Source of the DNA: an uncultured Deferribacteraceae bacterium
GTDB lineage: Bacteria; Chrysiogenota; Deferribacteres; CAMZNJ01
Direction of reading: 5' to 3'
DNA: 49,273 bases
Assembly (NCBI GenBank): GCA_947313825.1
Contig: CAMZNJ010000005.1
Span: 1-49,273, forward strand
This document shows positions 42,763-49,273 of this stretch, in pieces (positions within the stretch are counted from its first letter, which is position 1; each line of letters starts with the position of its first letter). The position numbers and the translations under genes were made by a program. The notes below the pieces were generated by a model that saw nothing but the letters and a program-made list of their open reading frames with translations, searched no databases and had not been told where the DNA came from.

Positions 42763-43746
42763 CTACGACGGCACACTTTCAATAAAAATATCGGTGTAGA
42801 TTTGGCGAAACTCCTGTGTGGTTTGCGAATCAGCAGTGGTTTGCGAGTCAGCAGTGGTCGCCATTTTTATCAGCGGCGGCATAACGGATAATCCAGCGGT
42901 GCCCCCCTTCACAAACTCCATGAGAGCAATACCACTAGCTGACTGAGTATTTTCGTGTACAAAGCGTATATTTTTCACTTCAAAACCGTACTTGCGTGCC
43001 AAGATGAGTGCGTCGTGGAGGAACACACTCGGGTACGACATGAATAGTATGCCGTTGTGCCGCACATATTTTTTGCCGAATCGGAAAATATCCCCCAAAC
43101 CCATACCATACCCTTCGCCGCTAAAACGTGCTATTGCTTTGGCGGTATTCGGGGGTATGCGACCCTTATTGGCAGGGTAGTACGGCGGGTTGCATACAGC
43201 GTAATCGTACAAACAGCCGTTGGCATCCACGGTAGCGTTTGTGCCGTTGGGGATTTTCCCTGGCGAAAACTCACTTATCCCGCTCAAAATAGGCACAACA
43301 CTCCGGTCGGGCAGTGTGCCTGCCTCCATGTTGAGGCGGATGTTTTCGGTTAGGGTGTTGTAGAGCTCTTGTTGCAGTTCGATGGCATGGATGTGGAGCC
43401 CCCCGCTGGTGTTGGTGGTGTTGGTGGTGTTGGTGGTGTTGGCGATGTTGGTGGTGTTGGCGATGTTGGTGGTGTTGGTGGTGGTGGCGGTGGTGGCGAT
43501 GTTGGTGGTGTTGGCGGTGTTGGCGGCGGACTTAGCAAGCTCGGCGGACTCACGGGCAACACAACCTAATACAATCGCAATCACACCACTCCCTGCCCCC
43601 ATATCCACCATGGTGGTTTGGCGTTTTGGCGGTGTAGCCTCCCCCTTCGGCAAAAAACCCATGGCGGTGGCAGCAAAATGCGACAGTAGAATAGAGTCTT
43701 CGTTGTATCGATACCCTTCACCTTGATTTATCTGTATTCCTGCCAT
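42763..43746 (-). CDS. SAM-dependent methyltransferase, TrmN6/YfiC-like
   Basis: Probably methylates N6 of A37 in a tRNA. Motifs: N-terminal INQGEGYRYNEDSILLSHFA typical of this group, SAM-binding MVDMGAGSGVIAIVLG, catalytic CNPPYYP and GLGDIFRFGKKYVRHNGILF. Between the SAM-binding strand and the next motif (HIHAIELQQEL) lies a long Asn/Thr-rich insertion encoded by a 9-bp array. The ATG giving MAGIQINQ has GAGG nine bases upstream; the GTG five codons earlier is less likely. tRNA target is inferred from the family. Confidence 0.82.
   Translation of the reverse strand: MAGIQINQGEGYRYNEDSILLSHFAATAMGFLPKGEATPPKRQTTMVDMGAGSGVIAIVLGCVARESAELAKSAANTANTTNIATTATTTNTTNIANTTNIANTTNTTNTTNTSGGLHIHAIELQQELYNTLTENIRLNMEAGTLPDRSVVPILSGISEFSPGKIPNGTNATVDANGCLYDYAVCNPPYYPANKGRIPPNTAKAIARFSGEGYGMGLGDIFRFGKKYVRHNGILFMSYPSVFLHDALILARKYGFEVKNIRFVHENTQSASGIALMEFVKGGTAGLSVMPPLIKMATTADSQTTADSQTTQEFRQIYTDIFIESVPS
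43407..43529. repeat. 9-bp in-frame array inside the TrmN6-like gene
   Basis: GTTGGTGGT/GTTGGCGAT units, about thirteen, encode TNT/TNI/ANT tripeptides inside the Rossmann-fold methyltransferase domain. Confidence 0.92.
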
Positions 43747-43780
43747 ACTCGCACGCCTCACTAGTCGTCATAATGCGACG

Positions 43781-45220
43781 TTAATACCGTTGCTCCCAAG
43801 GTGTTACGTCGATAACGTCAACCGCCTCACCGTTGGGGTAGGAAAACACTGAAGCCCTCGTTGCAACGCATGTTAGTTGCCACATGCTCCCCTTGCAAAA
43901 CCCACTTGTGTAGGTATGGTTGATGGGGTTCTCCACAATACTCTTCACACGTTGATACAGCTCTGTTGCGGGGGGCACTGTAATGGCAACATGGTTTTGG
44001 CTGTTGATGTCCACGTAAAGCATTGCCGTGCCACCTTGGAACTGTACCGACGACAACGTTGCAACCATGCTGACCACCAAGGAGCCGTCATCAACTACAA
44101 TATTGGCTTCACCTTCGTGCTCAGGGTGGATGCTCATGCTCCCGCTCCCATATTTGGGGCGACACTGAACCAAATCCACTAGTGTAATACTCTCCCCACG
44201 TATCCCCATGTATATTTCATGGCTCTGTTGCTGGCTCTGTTGCTGGCTCTGTTGCTGAATAATGTCAGACGCCACAAACAACCGTAACCCCAACTGATAC
44301 TGTTCGCTGTGGGGGTGGTTGTTGTAGTTTATCCCTTTGTAGGACACGCTATTGACCATGGTTGTGCCGTCCGCGGTTACTGTTGTGCAGTGGATAATAT
44401 TCATGGGTGGCGATCCGAGGAATGTTGCGACAAAGGTGTTCACGGGGTTGTTGTAGACCTCTTCTGGCGTGCCAACCTGCTGAATGGTGCCGTTGTTCAT
44501 AATCACAACTCTGTGTCCTAGTGCTAGCCCTTCGCTTTGATCGTGGGTAACGTATACGGCAATGCCACCGTTGTTATTGACGTTGTTGCGGTGCATCTCG
44601 CTTATTCCCATTCGTAAGTCGTGTCGCAATCCCATGTCGAGGTTGGATAATGGTTCGTCGAACAGGGATATTTGTGGCGTATGCACCAAGGCTCTGGCAA
44701 GTGCCACACGTTGACGTTCCCCCCCTGAAATCTCTTTGGGGTATCGAAGCATCAGCTTCTCGACGCCAACGGTATGTGCCATCCCGAAAACATTACCCGT
44801 TACCCTATCAGCATCAGCCTTACGCCTTTTTCTGCTCGCAAATAATGGACGTTTGTTTGTCAACTGCAACCCGAAACCCATATTCTGCTCCACAGTCATG
44901 TGCGGGTACAGACCATGATCCTGAAACACCATGGCGACGCCCCTTTTGTGTGGCGGGAGGTTGGTGATGTCCTCACCATGGAGGTGGATTGTGCCCGATG
45001 TTGGCGTCTCCAAACCGCTGATGATTCGCAACAGTGTGGATTTACCGCAACCTGAAGGTCCCATGATGGCGATGAGTTCACCGTCGCGAACTTCGAGGTT
45101 AAAGTTCTCCACAGCAGCACGGTCGCTTGTGTTACGGTCGCTTGTGTCGCCATTACGGCTAGTGCTCCCCCCACGTTGCGATTTGTATATTTTCGTAATG
45201 CCCCTAATCACCAATGCCAT
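43781..45220 (-). CDS. ABC transporter ATP-binding protein, MalK/UgpC type
   Basis: Energises a carbohydrate- or polyol-type ABC importer. Motifs: Walker A GPSGCGKST, Q-loop FQDHGLYPHMTV, signature SGGERQRVALARAL, Walker B ISLFDEPLSNLD, and the switch His in YVTHDQSE. After the nucleotide-binding domain comes PVNTFVATFLGSPPMN and a TOBE-type regulatory domain (IYMGIRGESITLVD), as in MalK. A QQSQ repeat (12-bp array) lies in the TOBE region, and the linker near SRNGDTSDRNTSDR is also repetitive. Start ATG has AGAGG upstream. No permease or binding protein is nearby, so it may serve distant transporters. Confidence 0.9.
   Translation of the reverse strand: MALVIRGITKIYKSQRGGSTSRNGDTSDRNTSDRAAVENFNLEVRDGELIAIMGPSGCGKSTLLRIISGLETPTSGTIHLHGEDITNLPPHKRGVAMVFQDHGLYPHMTVEQNMGFGLQLTNKRPLFASRKRRKADADRVTGNVFGMAHTVGVEKLMLRYPKEISGGERQRVALARALVHTPQISLFDEPLSNLDMGLRHDLRMGISEMHRNNVNNNGGIAVYVTHDQSEGLALGHRVVIMNNGTIQQVGTPEEVYNNPVNTFVATFLGSPPMNIIHCTTVTADGTTMVNSVSYKGINYNNHPHSEQYQLGLRLFVASDIIQQQSQQQSQQQSHEIYMGIRGESITLVDLVQCRPKYGSGSMSIHPEHEGEANIVVDDGSLVVSMVATLSSVQFQGGTAMLYVDINSQNHVAITVPPATELYQRVKSIVENPINHTYTSGFCKGSMWQLTCVATRASVFSYPNGEAVDVIDVTPWEQRY
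44220..44256. repeat. 12-bp in-frame array inside the ABC ATPase gene
   Basis: Three units of GGCTCTGTTGCT encode QQSQ repeats just before the IYMGIRGE strand of the TOBE domain. Confidence 0.88.
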
Positions 45221-45260
45221 AATCCTCTTCCTCAGCACTCACCCATAAGCCTAACCGATA

Positions 45261-46001
45261 TTAATCTTCCCCAGCACCGCCACCAGTAGCACCGCTACTA
45301 ACTCGACGCATCATGTAAAGGAACGGCGTATCGATAATAGCAATGAACACTTTTACCATGTACATAAATATTATAATACCACCCAAAACACTCCAAGGCA
45401 AGGGTTGCACACCCTCAACGCTTATCAAAGACGGGATAATCTTGAACACCAAAATAGTGAAAAACACCGTATCCAAAACCTGCGAAAGTGCTGTGCTAAG
45501 ATTATTCCGCACCCACAAAGGTGTCCCCCTACCCTTCAGCAACGAATAAACAAAAATATCCACACGCTGAGAGATTGTGTACACAAGTAAACCAACAACA
45601 GTAAACATAATCACAGCAGCATTCGGTGCAAACAATGCACTAATATTAGCACTAACACCACCATCGTACTCATTCGGAACAAAAAACGTGGTGGCGACCA
45701 TGGACAACATAAACACACTAGTCAAAACCATGGACAATACTACTGCCATCTGTGCACGCCTCTTGCCATAAAACTCGTTCAACGCATCCGTAGCAAGATA
45801 AATGGACGAATACAGAATATTACCCATGCTCACATTCATACCAAACAACACAATCTGCTTGCTACCCTGAATATTCGCACCGATGAGTGCCAAAACCATC
45901 CAGCCAACTAACCCCACACGACCAAAATAAGCATGCACCAACACCAACGAAAACATGGTAACAAGCAGCACAATAATCCAAAGTAATGTATTTATACTAT
46001 C
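45261..46001 (-). CDS. VUT-family (YhhQ-like) queuosine-precursor transporter
   Basis: Inner-membrane protein with about six hydrophobic segments, probably importing queuosine precursors (preQ0/preQ1 or queuine). Family features: SSIYLATDALNEFYGKRRAQ after the second helix, VDIFVYSLLK, and WVRNNLSTALSQVLDTVFFT. The start is the ATG giving MDSINTLLW with GGGAG upstream; the open frame begins 15 codons earlier within a perfect inverted repeat. MiaB (another tRNA-modification enzyme) is encoded close by. The leader contains a strong hairpin that may regulate it, but it does not match a known preQ1 riboswitch consensus that I can recall. Confidence 0.88.
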   Translation of the reverse strand, partial: DSINTLLWIIVLLVTMFSLVLVHAYFGRVGLVGWMVLALIGANIQGSKQIVLFGMNVSMGNILYSSIYLATDALNEFYGKRRAQMAVVLSMVLTSVFMLSMVATTFFVPNEYDGGVSANISALFAPNAAVIMFTVVGLLVYTISQRVDIFVYSLLKGRGTPLWVRNNLSTALSQVLDTVFFTILVFKIIPSLISVEGVQPLPWSVLGGIIIFMYMVKVFIAIIDTPFLYMMRRVSSGATGGGAGED

Positions 46002-46020
46002 CATAACACTCCCACTAAAT

Positions 46021-46058
46021 GGCAATAACAACTCCCTCAAGTACAACTTGTTATTGCC
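46021..46058. promoter_or_regulatory. 11-bp perfect inverted repeat before the VUT gene
   Basis: GGCAATAACAA (46021-46031) and TTGTTATTGCC (46048-46058) are perfectly complementary around a 16-base loop. In the minus-strand transcript the hairpin would end about 20 bases before the VUT start codon, next to the ribosome-binding site. Confidence 0.75.
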
Positions 46059-46077
46059 AACACCAACTTTTTATAAT
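46048..46077 (+). promoter_or_regulatory. Promoter of the lipoprotein gene
   Basis: -35 TTGTTA (46048-46053), 18-bp spacer, -10 TATAAT (46072-46077), 65 bp before the lipoprotein start. The -10 is flanked by a 7-bp inverted repeat CCAACAC (46057-46063)/GTGTTGG (46085-46091), which could be an operator. Confidence 0.65.
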
Positions 46078-46102
46078 AACATAAGTGTTGGAATAATGTT
46101 AT

Positions 46103-46122
46103 TTGTAACCAATATGTTACAA
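46103..46122. promoter_or_regulatory. Operator-like dyad TTGTAAC-N6-GTTACAA
   Basis: A perfect 7-bp inverted repeat with a 6-bp gap, total 20 bp, lies just upstream of the lipoprotein ribosome-binding site. Size and symmetry resemble binding sites of dimeric repressors; the regulator is unknown. Confidence 0.6.
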
Positions 46123-46141
46123 CCACAGGAGAACCCCCGCA

Positions 46142-46714
46142 ATGGAAACACAATACCACAAGTACAACAAGGTAACACTAGCAAAAACAATACTAGTAAC
46201 CACCGCTGTTTTATTAATCGCACTCACAACAATGGCATGCTCACAAAACTCATACAAAGAAACTGACGCACGCAAAGGGGTAGGAAACAAACAAGAAGTC
46301 AGCGTTGACGGCAACTACTCCAACACCGTCAACTACGACTACGACAAACTCTACTTCGAAATTGTCGCTATCGACAAAGATACACAAACTTCTCAAGTCT
46401 TCCAAATAAACATCAACAGTACCACAAACATCTCAGAAAATGTTAGCTTTATCGTACAAGACTTTATCCCCGACTTTGTCATCGATGAAGACGGCAAAAT
46501 CGCCACCAAAAGCGATACTCTCTCAAACCCTGCCATAAAGGTTGTCGTATACCGCGATGGTGAAGCAACGTTTGACAGCTGGCTGTTTCAGCTGTACCCC
46601 GACATACACCCGTTTATCGATGCTAGCTACCACATACTCTACACCGACACACTTGTACTTGTAGAGCAGGACGACGATACAACCGACACAGAGGGGAACA
46701 GCTCAGACAGCTAG
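46142..46714 (+). CDS. Lipoprotein with a DUF2155-like domain
   Basis: A 190-residue lipoprotein: hydrophobic signal (TILVTTAVLLIALTTMAC) with lipobox TMAC and Ser after the Cys. The mature part (about 65-170) contains KLYFEIVAIDKDTQTSQVFQ, FIPDFVIDEDGKIATKSDTL and DSWLFQLYPDIHPFIDASYH, a layout resembling DUF2155. The tail is acidic (DDDTTDTEGNSS). AGGAG precedes the ATG by 11 bases. A repeat array begins directly after its TAG. Function unknown; it is divergent from the VUT transporter and separated by three inverted repeats. Confidence 0.8.
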   Translation: METQYHKYNKVTLAKTILVTTAVLLIALTTMACSQNSYKETDARKGVGNKQEVSVDGNYSNTVNYDYDKLYFEIVAIDKDTQTSQVFQININSTTNISENVSFIVQDFIPDFVIDEDGKIATKSDTLSNPAIKVVVYRDGEATFDSWLFQLYPDIHPFIDASYHILYTDTLVLVEQDDDTTDTEGNSSDS

Positions 46715-46779
46715 TCAGCCAAGACTAACCAGCCAAGACTAGCCAGCCAAGACTAGCCAGCCAAGACTAGCCAGCCAAG
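46715..46779. repeat. 14-bp minisatellite starting at the lipoprotein stop codon
   Basis: Four and a half units of CAGCCAAGACTAGC begin one base after the TAG of the lipoprotein gene. The unit itself carries the CTAG of the stop region, suggesting the array grew from the 3' end. Confidence 0.9.
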
Positions 46780-46793
46780 GGGGCACTGTGTCC

Positions 46794-46818
46794 AACGCAA
46801 CGCAACGCAACGCAATGC
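46794..46818. repeat. 5-bp repeat CAACG
   Basis: Four to five copies of CAACG (ending with a CAATG variant) lie between the 14-bp array and the 54-bp duplication. It is the shortest unit seen. Confidence 0.8.
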
Positions 46819-46820
46819 AG

Positions 46821-46924
46821 TGCCGTGCTCCCTCCCCTCAACACCTACCTAGGGCGTCAGGACGCTCGACGACATGCCGTGCTCCCTCCCCTCAACACCT
46901 ACCTAGGGCGTCAGGACGCTCGAC
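46821..46924. repeat. 54-bp tandem duplication of the miaB 3' end
   Basis: A 50-bp block starting TGCCGTGCTCCCTCCCCTCA and ending GACGCTCGAC occurs at 46821-46870 and 46875-46924 without a mismatch. The second copy contains the last codons (SSVLTP) and the TAG of miaB; the first copy is an untranslated duplicate just downstream. Confidence 0.93.
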
Positions 46925-48297
46925 ACCGCCCCCACATGAGTCCCCTGCAGTGCATACCGTCGCACCTCATCCACCCTCACCGTTACCAGCGACCCCGGCG
47001 GTATCTCTGTTTGCGGTTGTGCCACGAAATTCACCACCATATTTTGCCGACTACGTCCTGTGTAGGTTGTGCTATCCGTTTTGCTTGCTCCCGTTACAAG
47101 CACCTCCACAGTACTACCTTGCAAAATGGCTCTATCTTTTGCTCGCCTTGCGTCGGCTGCGTCCATCATCATTGCGAGACGCCTTTTTTGTTCATGGAGT
47201 GGCACCGAGATATTTCTGCTCTCCTTTTGTGCACGCTCCTCCATTGCCAACGATTTTGTATTCGGTCGCGGTGAGTAGATAAACGCGTAAACCATGTCAT
47301 AACCGATAGTGTCCATGGCTTCCATGGTTTTTTGGAAATCCTCCTCAGTTTCGCCAGGGAACCCCACGATAAAGTCGGAAGATAGTGTGAGCCCCGGTAT
47401 TTTCGCCTTAGCGTACTCCACCTTGCGAATGTACTCTTCTATGGTATGATTGCGACGCATACTTTTCAAAACCTTGTTGCTACCCGACTGCAAGGGCAGG
47501 TGCAAGTACTCGCACACCTTATGACATTCCGCCATGGCATCCACAATATTTTCGTCGAAATCCCACGGATTGGAGGTCATGAAGCGGATACGCTCAATAC
47601 CAGCAACACCATTCACTGCACGAAGAAGGGTCGCAAAATTAACATCGCCACTACCATCACTGTCGTTGCCTAGATTCTTCCCGTATGAATTAATATTTTG
47701 CCCCAGCAGGGTAATCTCCTTTGTGCCCCCCAGTGCCAACCGTTCAATCTCCCCTATTACATCTGCCAGCGGGCGAGAAACCTCCCTGCCACGAACAAAC
47801 GGCACGATACAGTAGGAGCAGTACTTGTCGCACCCCTTCATCACCGAAACATACATGGATATATTTGGTGCCACCTTGAAGCTATCGATATGATAATCAG
47901 CAGGGTTCATGGCAATATCAACAACACGCTCCCCTGCCATTACACGGGGGAATATTTGGGGGAAACGAACAAGGGCATCAGTACCCATAACACAACTTAC
48001 CTGAGAAAATCGCGACAAAATCCTCTCCCCCTCCTGCTGAGCAATGCAACCCATTATCCCAACCTTAACACCCTTGCTGCCACCACTATCCTTGTAAATA
48101 CGACCCAAAAGACTCTCCATCTTGTGGAACGGCTTCTCGCGTACGGTACAAGTATTTATCAACACAAAACTAGCATCCTCAACACTCGACCCCTGAATAT
48201 AACCGAAACTCTCAAGAACAGCCTCAGCACGTTGCGAGTCGTATTCGTTCATTTGGCACCCGTATGTAACAATGTAGTACGTTCCTGAATTTACCAT
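46903..48297 (-). CDS. miaB: tRNA-2-methylthio-N6-isopentenyladenosine synthase MiaB
   Basis: Radical-SAM enzyme adding the methylthio group to A37 of tRNAs. The 464 residues have the N-terminal UPF0004 domain with three cluster cysteines (TYGCQMNEYDS, INTCTVREKPFHKM, GIMGCIAQQEG), the radical-SAM motif KGCDKYCSYCIVPFVRGRE (CX3CX2C), and a C-terminal TRAM domain (VEVLVTGASK, TYTGRSRQNMVVNF). The RGRE and YGYD-free C-terminus fit MiaB rather than MtaB/RimO. GAGGA precedes the ATG. Its last six codons lie within a tandemly duplicated 54-bp block. Confidence 0.95.
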   Translation of the reverse strand: MVNSGTYYIVTYGCQMNEYDSQRAEAVLESFGYIQGSSVEDASFVLINTCTVREKPFHKMESLLGRIYKDSGGSKGVKVGIMGCIAQQEGERILSRFSQVSCVMGTDALVRFPQIFPRVMAGERVVDIAMNPADYHIDSFKVAPNISMYVSVMKGCDKYCSYCIVPFVRGREVSRPLADVIGEIERLALGGTKEITLLGQNINSYGKNLGNDSDGSGDVNFATLLRAVNGVAGIERIRFMTSNPWDFDENIVDAMAECHKVCEYLHLPLQSGSNKVLKSMRRNHTIEEYIRKVEYAKAKIPGLTLSSDFIVGFPGETEEDFQKTMEAMDTIGYDMVYAFIYSPRPNTKSLAMEERAQKESRNISVPLHEQKRRLAMMMDAADARRAKDRAILQGSTVEVLVTGASKTDSTTYTGRSRQNMVVNFVAQPQTEIPPGSLVTVRVDEVRRYALQGTHVGAVSSVLTP

Positions 48298-48532
48298 GGC
48301 AAAACATTCCTCGAATAATCTCTAAAACAAAACTTGCACAAGAGGCATGACCCAAGGACATTCCCCAAGGACATTGTCCAAAATGCAAGTAACTTAACCT
48401 CAACAGTATACGCAATACGGACAAACCAAACAACTACTATTTAACATCAAAGAAGTAGAAATAATCTAGCAAGCAAGGAGCAAAGCAGGGGAAATACTAG
48501 GGAGGGCACAACGAAAAAAGATATTTTGCCAC

Positions 48533-48549
48533 TGGTCAAATTTTGACCA
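48533..48549. promoter_or_regulatory. Operator-like palindrome TGGTCAAA-T-TTTGACCA
   Basis: A perfect 8-bp inverted repeat around a single central T, in a gene-free area about 240 bp upstream of miaB. It may be a repressor or activator site. Confidence 0.5.
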
Positions 48550-48638
48550 CCCCCCCTGAATTCTTATGAAATCGAAGCTATTGAAGGGATGGGAAAGGGT
48601 TTTACACAGCTTCTGCAAAAAATATTTCAAATAAGTGC

Positions 48639-48665
48639 TTGACACCACCTGAAGGGCGATAAAAT
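48639..48665 (+). promoter_or_regulatory. Possible plus-strand promoter
   Basis: TTGACA (48639-48644) and TAAAAT (48660-48665) are 15 bp apart (16 if AAAATA is the -10). It points away from miaB into a gene-free region ending at the convergent SPOR gene. Confidence 0.35.
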
Positions 48666-48862
48666 AAGGGATGTGGAAGGAAGACCGCTGAAAGCCTTAC
48701 TACACGGGAATAGGGGGTTTCGAGCGTTGCAAACTGTTATTTAAAAAAACTATGGAAAATACTTATGAACACCATTTGCACAATTTTAGCACACCCACCA
48801 ATACCCCTATTCCTAAGGATATAACATAGCAAGTAACTAATATTGCCAAAAAATATGCTGAC

Positions 48863-49273
48863 CTACTGTAACGAAACAACAAAAGCCTTCGGATAATCTT
48901 TCTTGATTACCTTCAAGCTCGACTTCGCCTCAGAACGAGTAGCAAAACCATCGATAATAACGCGAGAGTAAATGGTATCATCAACCCAAATATCAACAAC
49001 CTTGGACCCGTCAACAACATCTGCAAGCTTAATCGCATTTGCAAGTTGGCTGAACGAACCCAACTGAATACCATACTTACCCGATACATCACCGGAATAA
49101 CTCTTCCAACTAGAACTGCCGTCAACGCTGGTACTCTGCTCAACTGGCACCTCAATCGCCATAGGTGCAATCGACACAGGTGCAATCGCCATAGAACTGT
49201 TTGCCTCAGCACTATCAACAACAGCCATGGGCTCCGACATGGGCAAAACTTCATCTTCAGGCACCACAGGTGC
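48863..49273 (-). CDS. SPOR-domain protein, C-terminal part (runs off the window)
   Basis: The visible 136 residues are the C-terminal part of a larger protein. A Pro/Ala/Ser-rich, repeat-like linker (MAIAPVSIAPMAIEVPVEQS) leads to a SPOR domain (about the last 75 residues: YGIQLGSFSQLANAIKLADV, TIYSRVIIDGFATRSEAKSS), which binds denuded peptidoglycan. The frame stays open to the window edge (APVV...), so the true start is outside. It could be RlpA-like or another septal protein; the deciding N-terminal domain is not seen. Confidence 0.85.
   Translation of the reverse strand, partial: APVVPEDEVLPMSEPMAVVDSAEANSSMAIAPVSIAPMAIEVPVEQSTSVDGSSSWKSYSGDVSGKYGIQLGSFSQLANAIKLADVVDGSKVVDIWVDDTIYSRVIIDGFATRSEAKSSLKVIKKDYPKAFVVSLQ

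Larger units (their letters stand above)
48298..48862. other. Long spacer upstream of miaB
   Basis: 565 bp between the SPOR gene and miaB. It includes a short duplicated CCCAAGGACATT (48350-48379), a 17-bp palindrome (48533-48549), and on the plus strand a promoter-like TTGACA/TAAAAT (48639-48665) leading into about 180 bp without a coding frame. This could drive a small RNA. I could not match the downstream sequence to a known RNA family. Confidence 0.4.

Noticed and set aside
45261-46060. preQ1-I riboswitch before the VUT gene
   Set aside because: The hairpin is perfect but lacks the C-rich loop and the A-rich tail pairing typical of preQ1-I.
48672-48760. SRP 4.5S RNA suggested by GGAAGGAAGACC
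   Set aside because: The matching upstream GGTCAGG strand and the symmetric loop of domain IV are missing.

Overview
The window reads as a chromosomal segment of a diderm (Gram-negative-type) bacterium with moderate GC content. Evidence for an outer envelope is a lipoprotein of the CpoB/YbgF (Tol-Pal-associated) type, a second lipoprotein, a SPOR-domain protein, an exported TPR protein and exported cyclophilin. Chemotaxis is represented by a CheV. I cannot name the phylum from sequence alone. Gene content would fit a Deferribacterota-, Desulfobacterota- or Spirochaetota-like lineage, but none of these is proven here. No transposase, integrase, phage gene, CRISPR array or obvious transferred island is visible, and nearly all genes are housekeeping.

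Layout. 1-2100: the 5' end of tuf with tRNA-Thr(GGU) on the minus strand, an ogt-type alkyltransferase, then a plus-strand tRNA operon (Thr-UGU, Tyr, Gly). 2186-5263 (+): exported ankyrin protein, HtpX protease, M15 peptidase. 5699-16823 (-): TPR protein, sensor kinase, sigma-54 response regulator, GMP reductase, DnaG, RpoD (listed in transcription order). 17229-21178 (+): CheV, CpoB-like lipoprotein, sodium-dependent transporter. 21382-35758 (-): a long minus-strand block with asd, a ROK kinase, tmk, a degenerate NtrC-like protein, RNase R, rpsO, pnp, an orphan S1-domain gene, a small motility-flavoured protein, cyclophilin and aspA. 36006-37155 (+): tRNA-Arg and D-lactate-type dehydrogenase. 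37555-46001 (-): queuosine-precursor-type transporter, ABC ATPase, TrmN6-like methyltransferase, a small conserved protein, a Nudix hydrolase, a PepV-like dipeptidase, a phosphoesterase, thioredoxin reductase and a DUF2914-like protein. 46142-46714 (+): a lipoprotein. 46903-49273 (-): a SPOR protein and miaB.

The dominant unexplained feature is the density of short tandem-repeat arrays (minisatellites): about thirty in 49 kb, with almost every array built from a different unit. They follow two rules visible in this window. Inside genes every unit is a multiple of 3 (6, 9, 12 or 15 bp), and the array encodes a hydrophilic low-complexity insertion in a linker or loop, even in essential enzymes (DnaG, thymidylate kinase, aspartate-semialdehyde dehydrogenase). 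Between genes the units are often not multiples of 3 (5, 8, 10, 11, 14, 22, 31, 52 bp), and the arrays sit downstream of 3' ends. All four convergent gene junctions carry arrays and none of the four divergent (promoter-bearing) junctions does. Some arrays begin exactly at a stop codon or contain it.

Other points of interest: a near-copy of the PNPase S1 domain as a separate gene right after pnp; an NtrC-family protein without GAFTGA and Walker B acidic residues; a CheV whose receiver domain has lost its acidic pocket; a cluster of three inverted repeats between a VUT-family transporter and a lipoprotein gene; and a hairpin-rich 400-bp leader before cheV.
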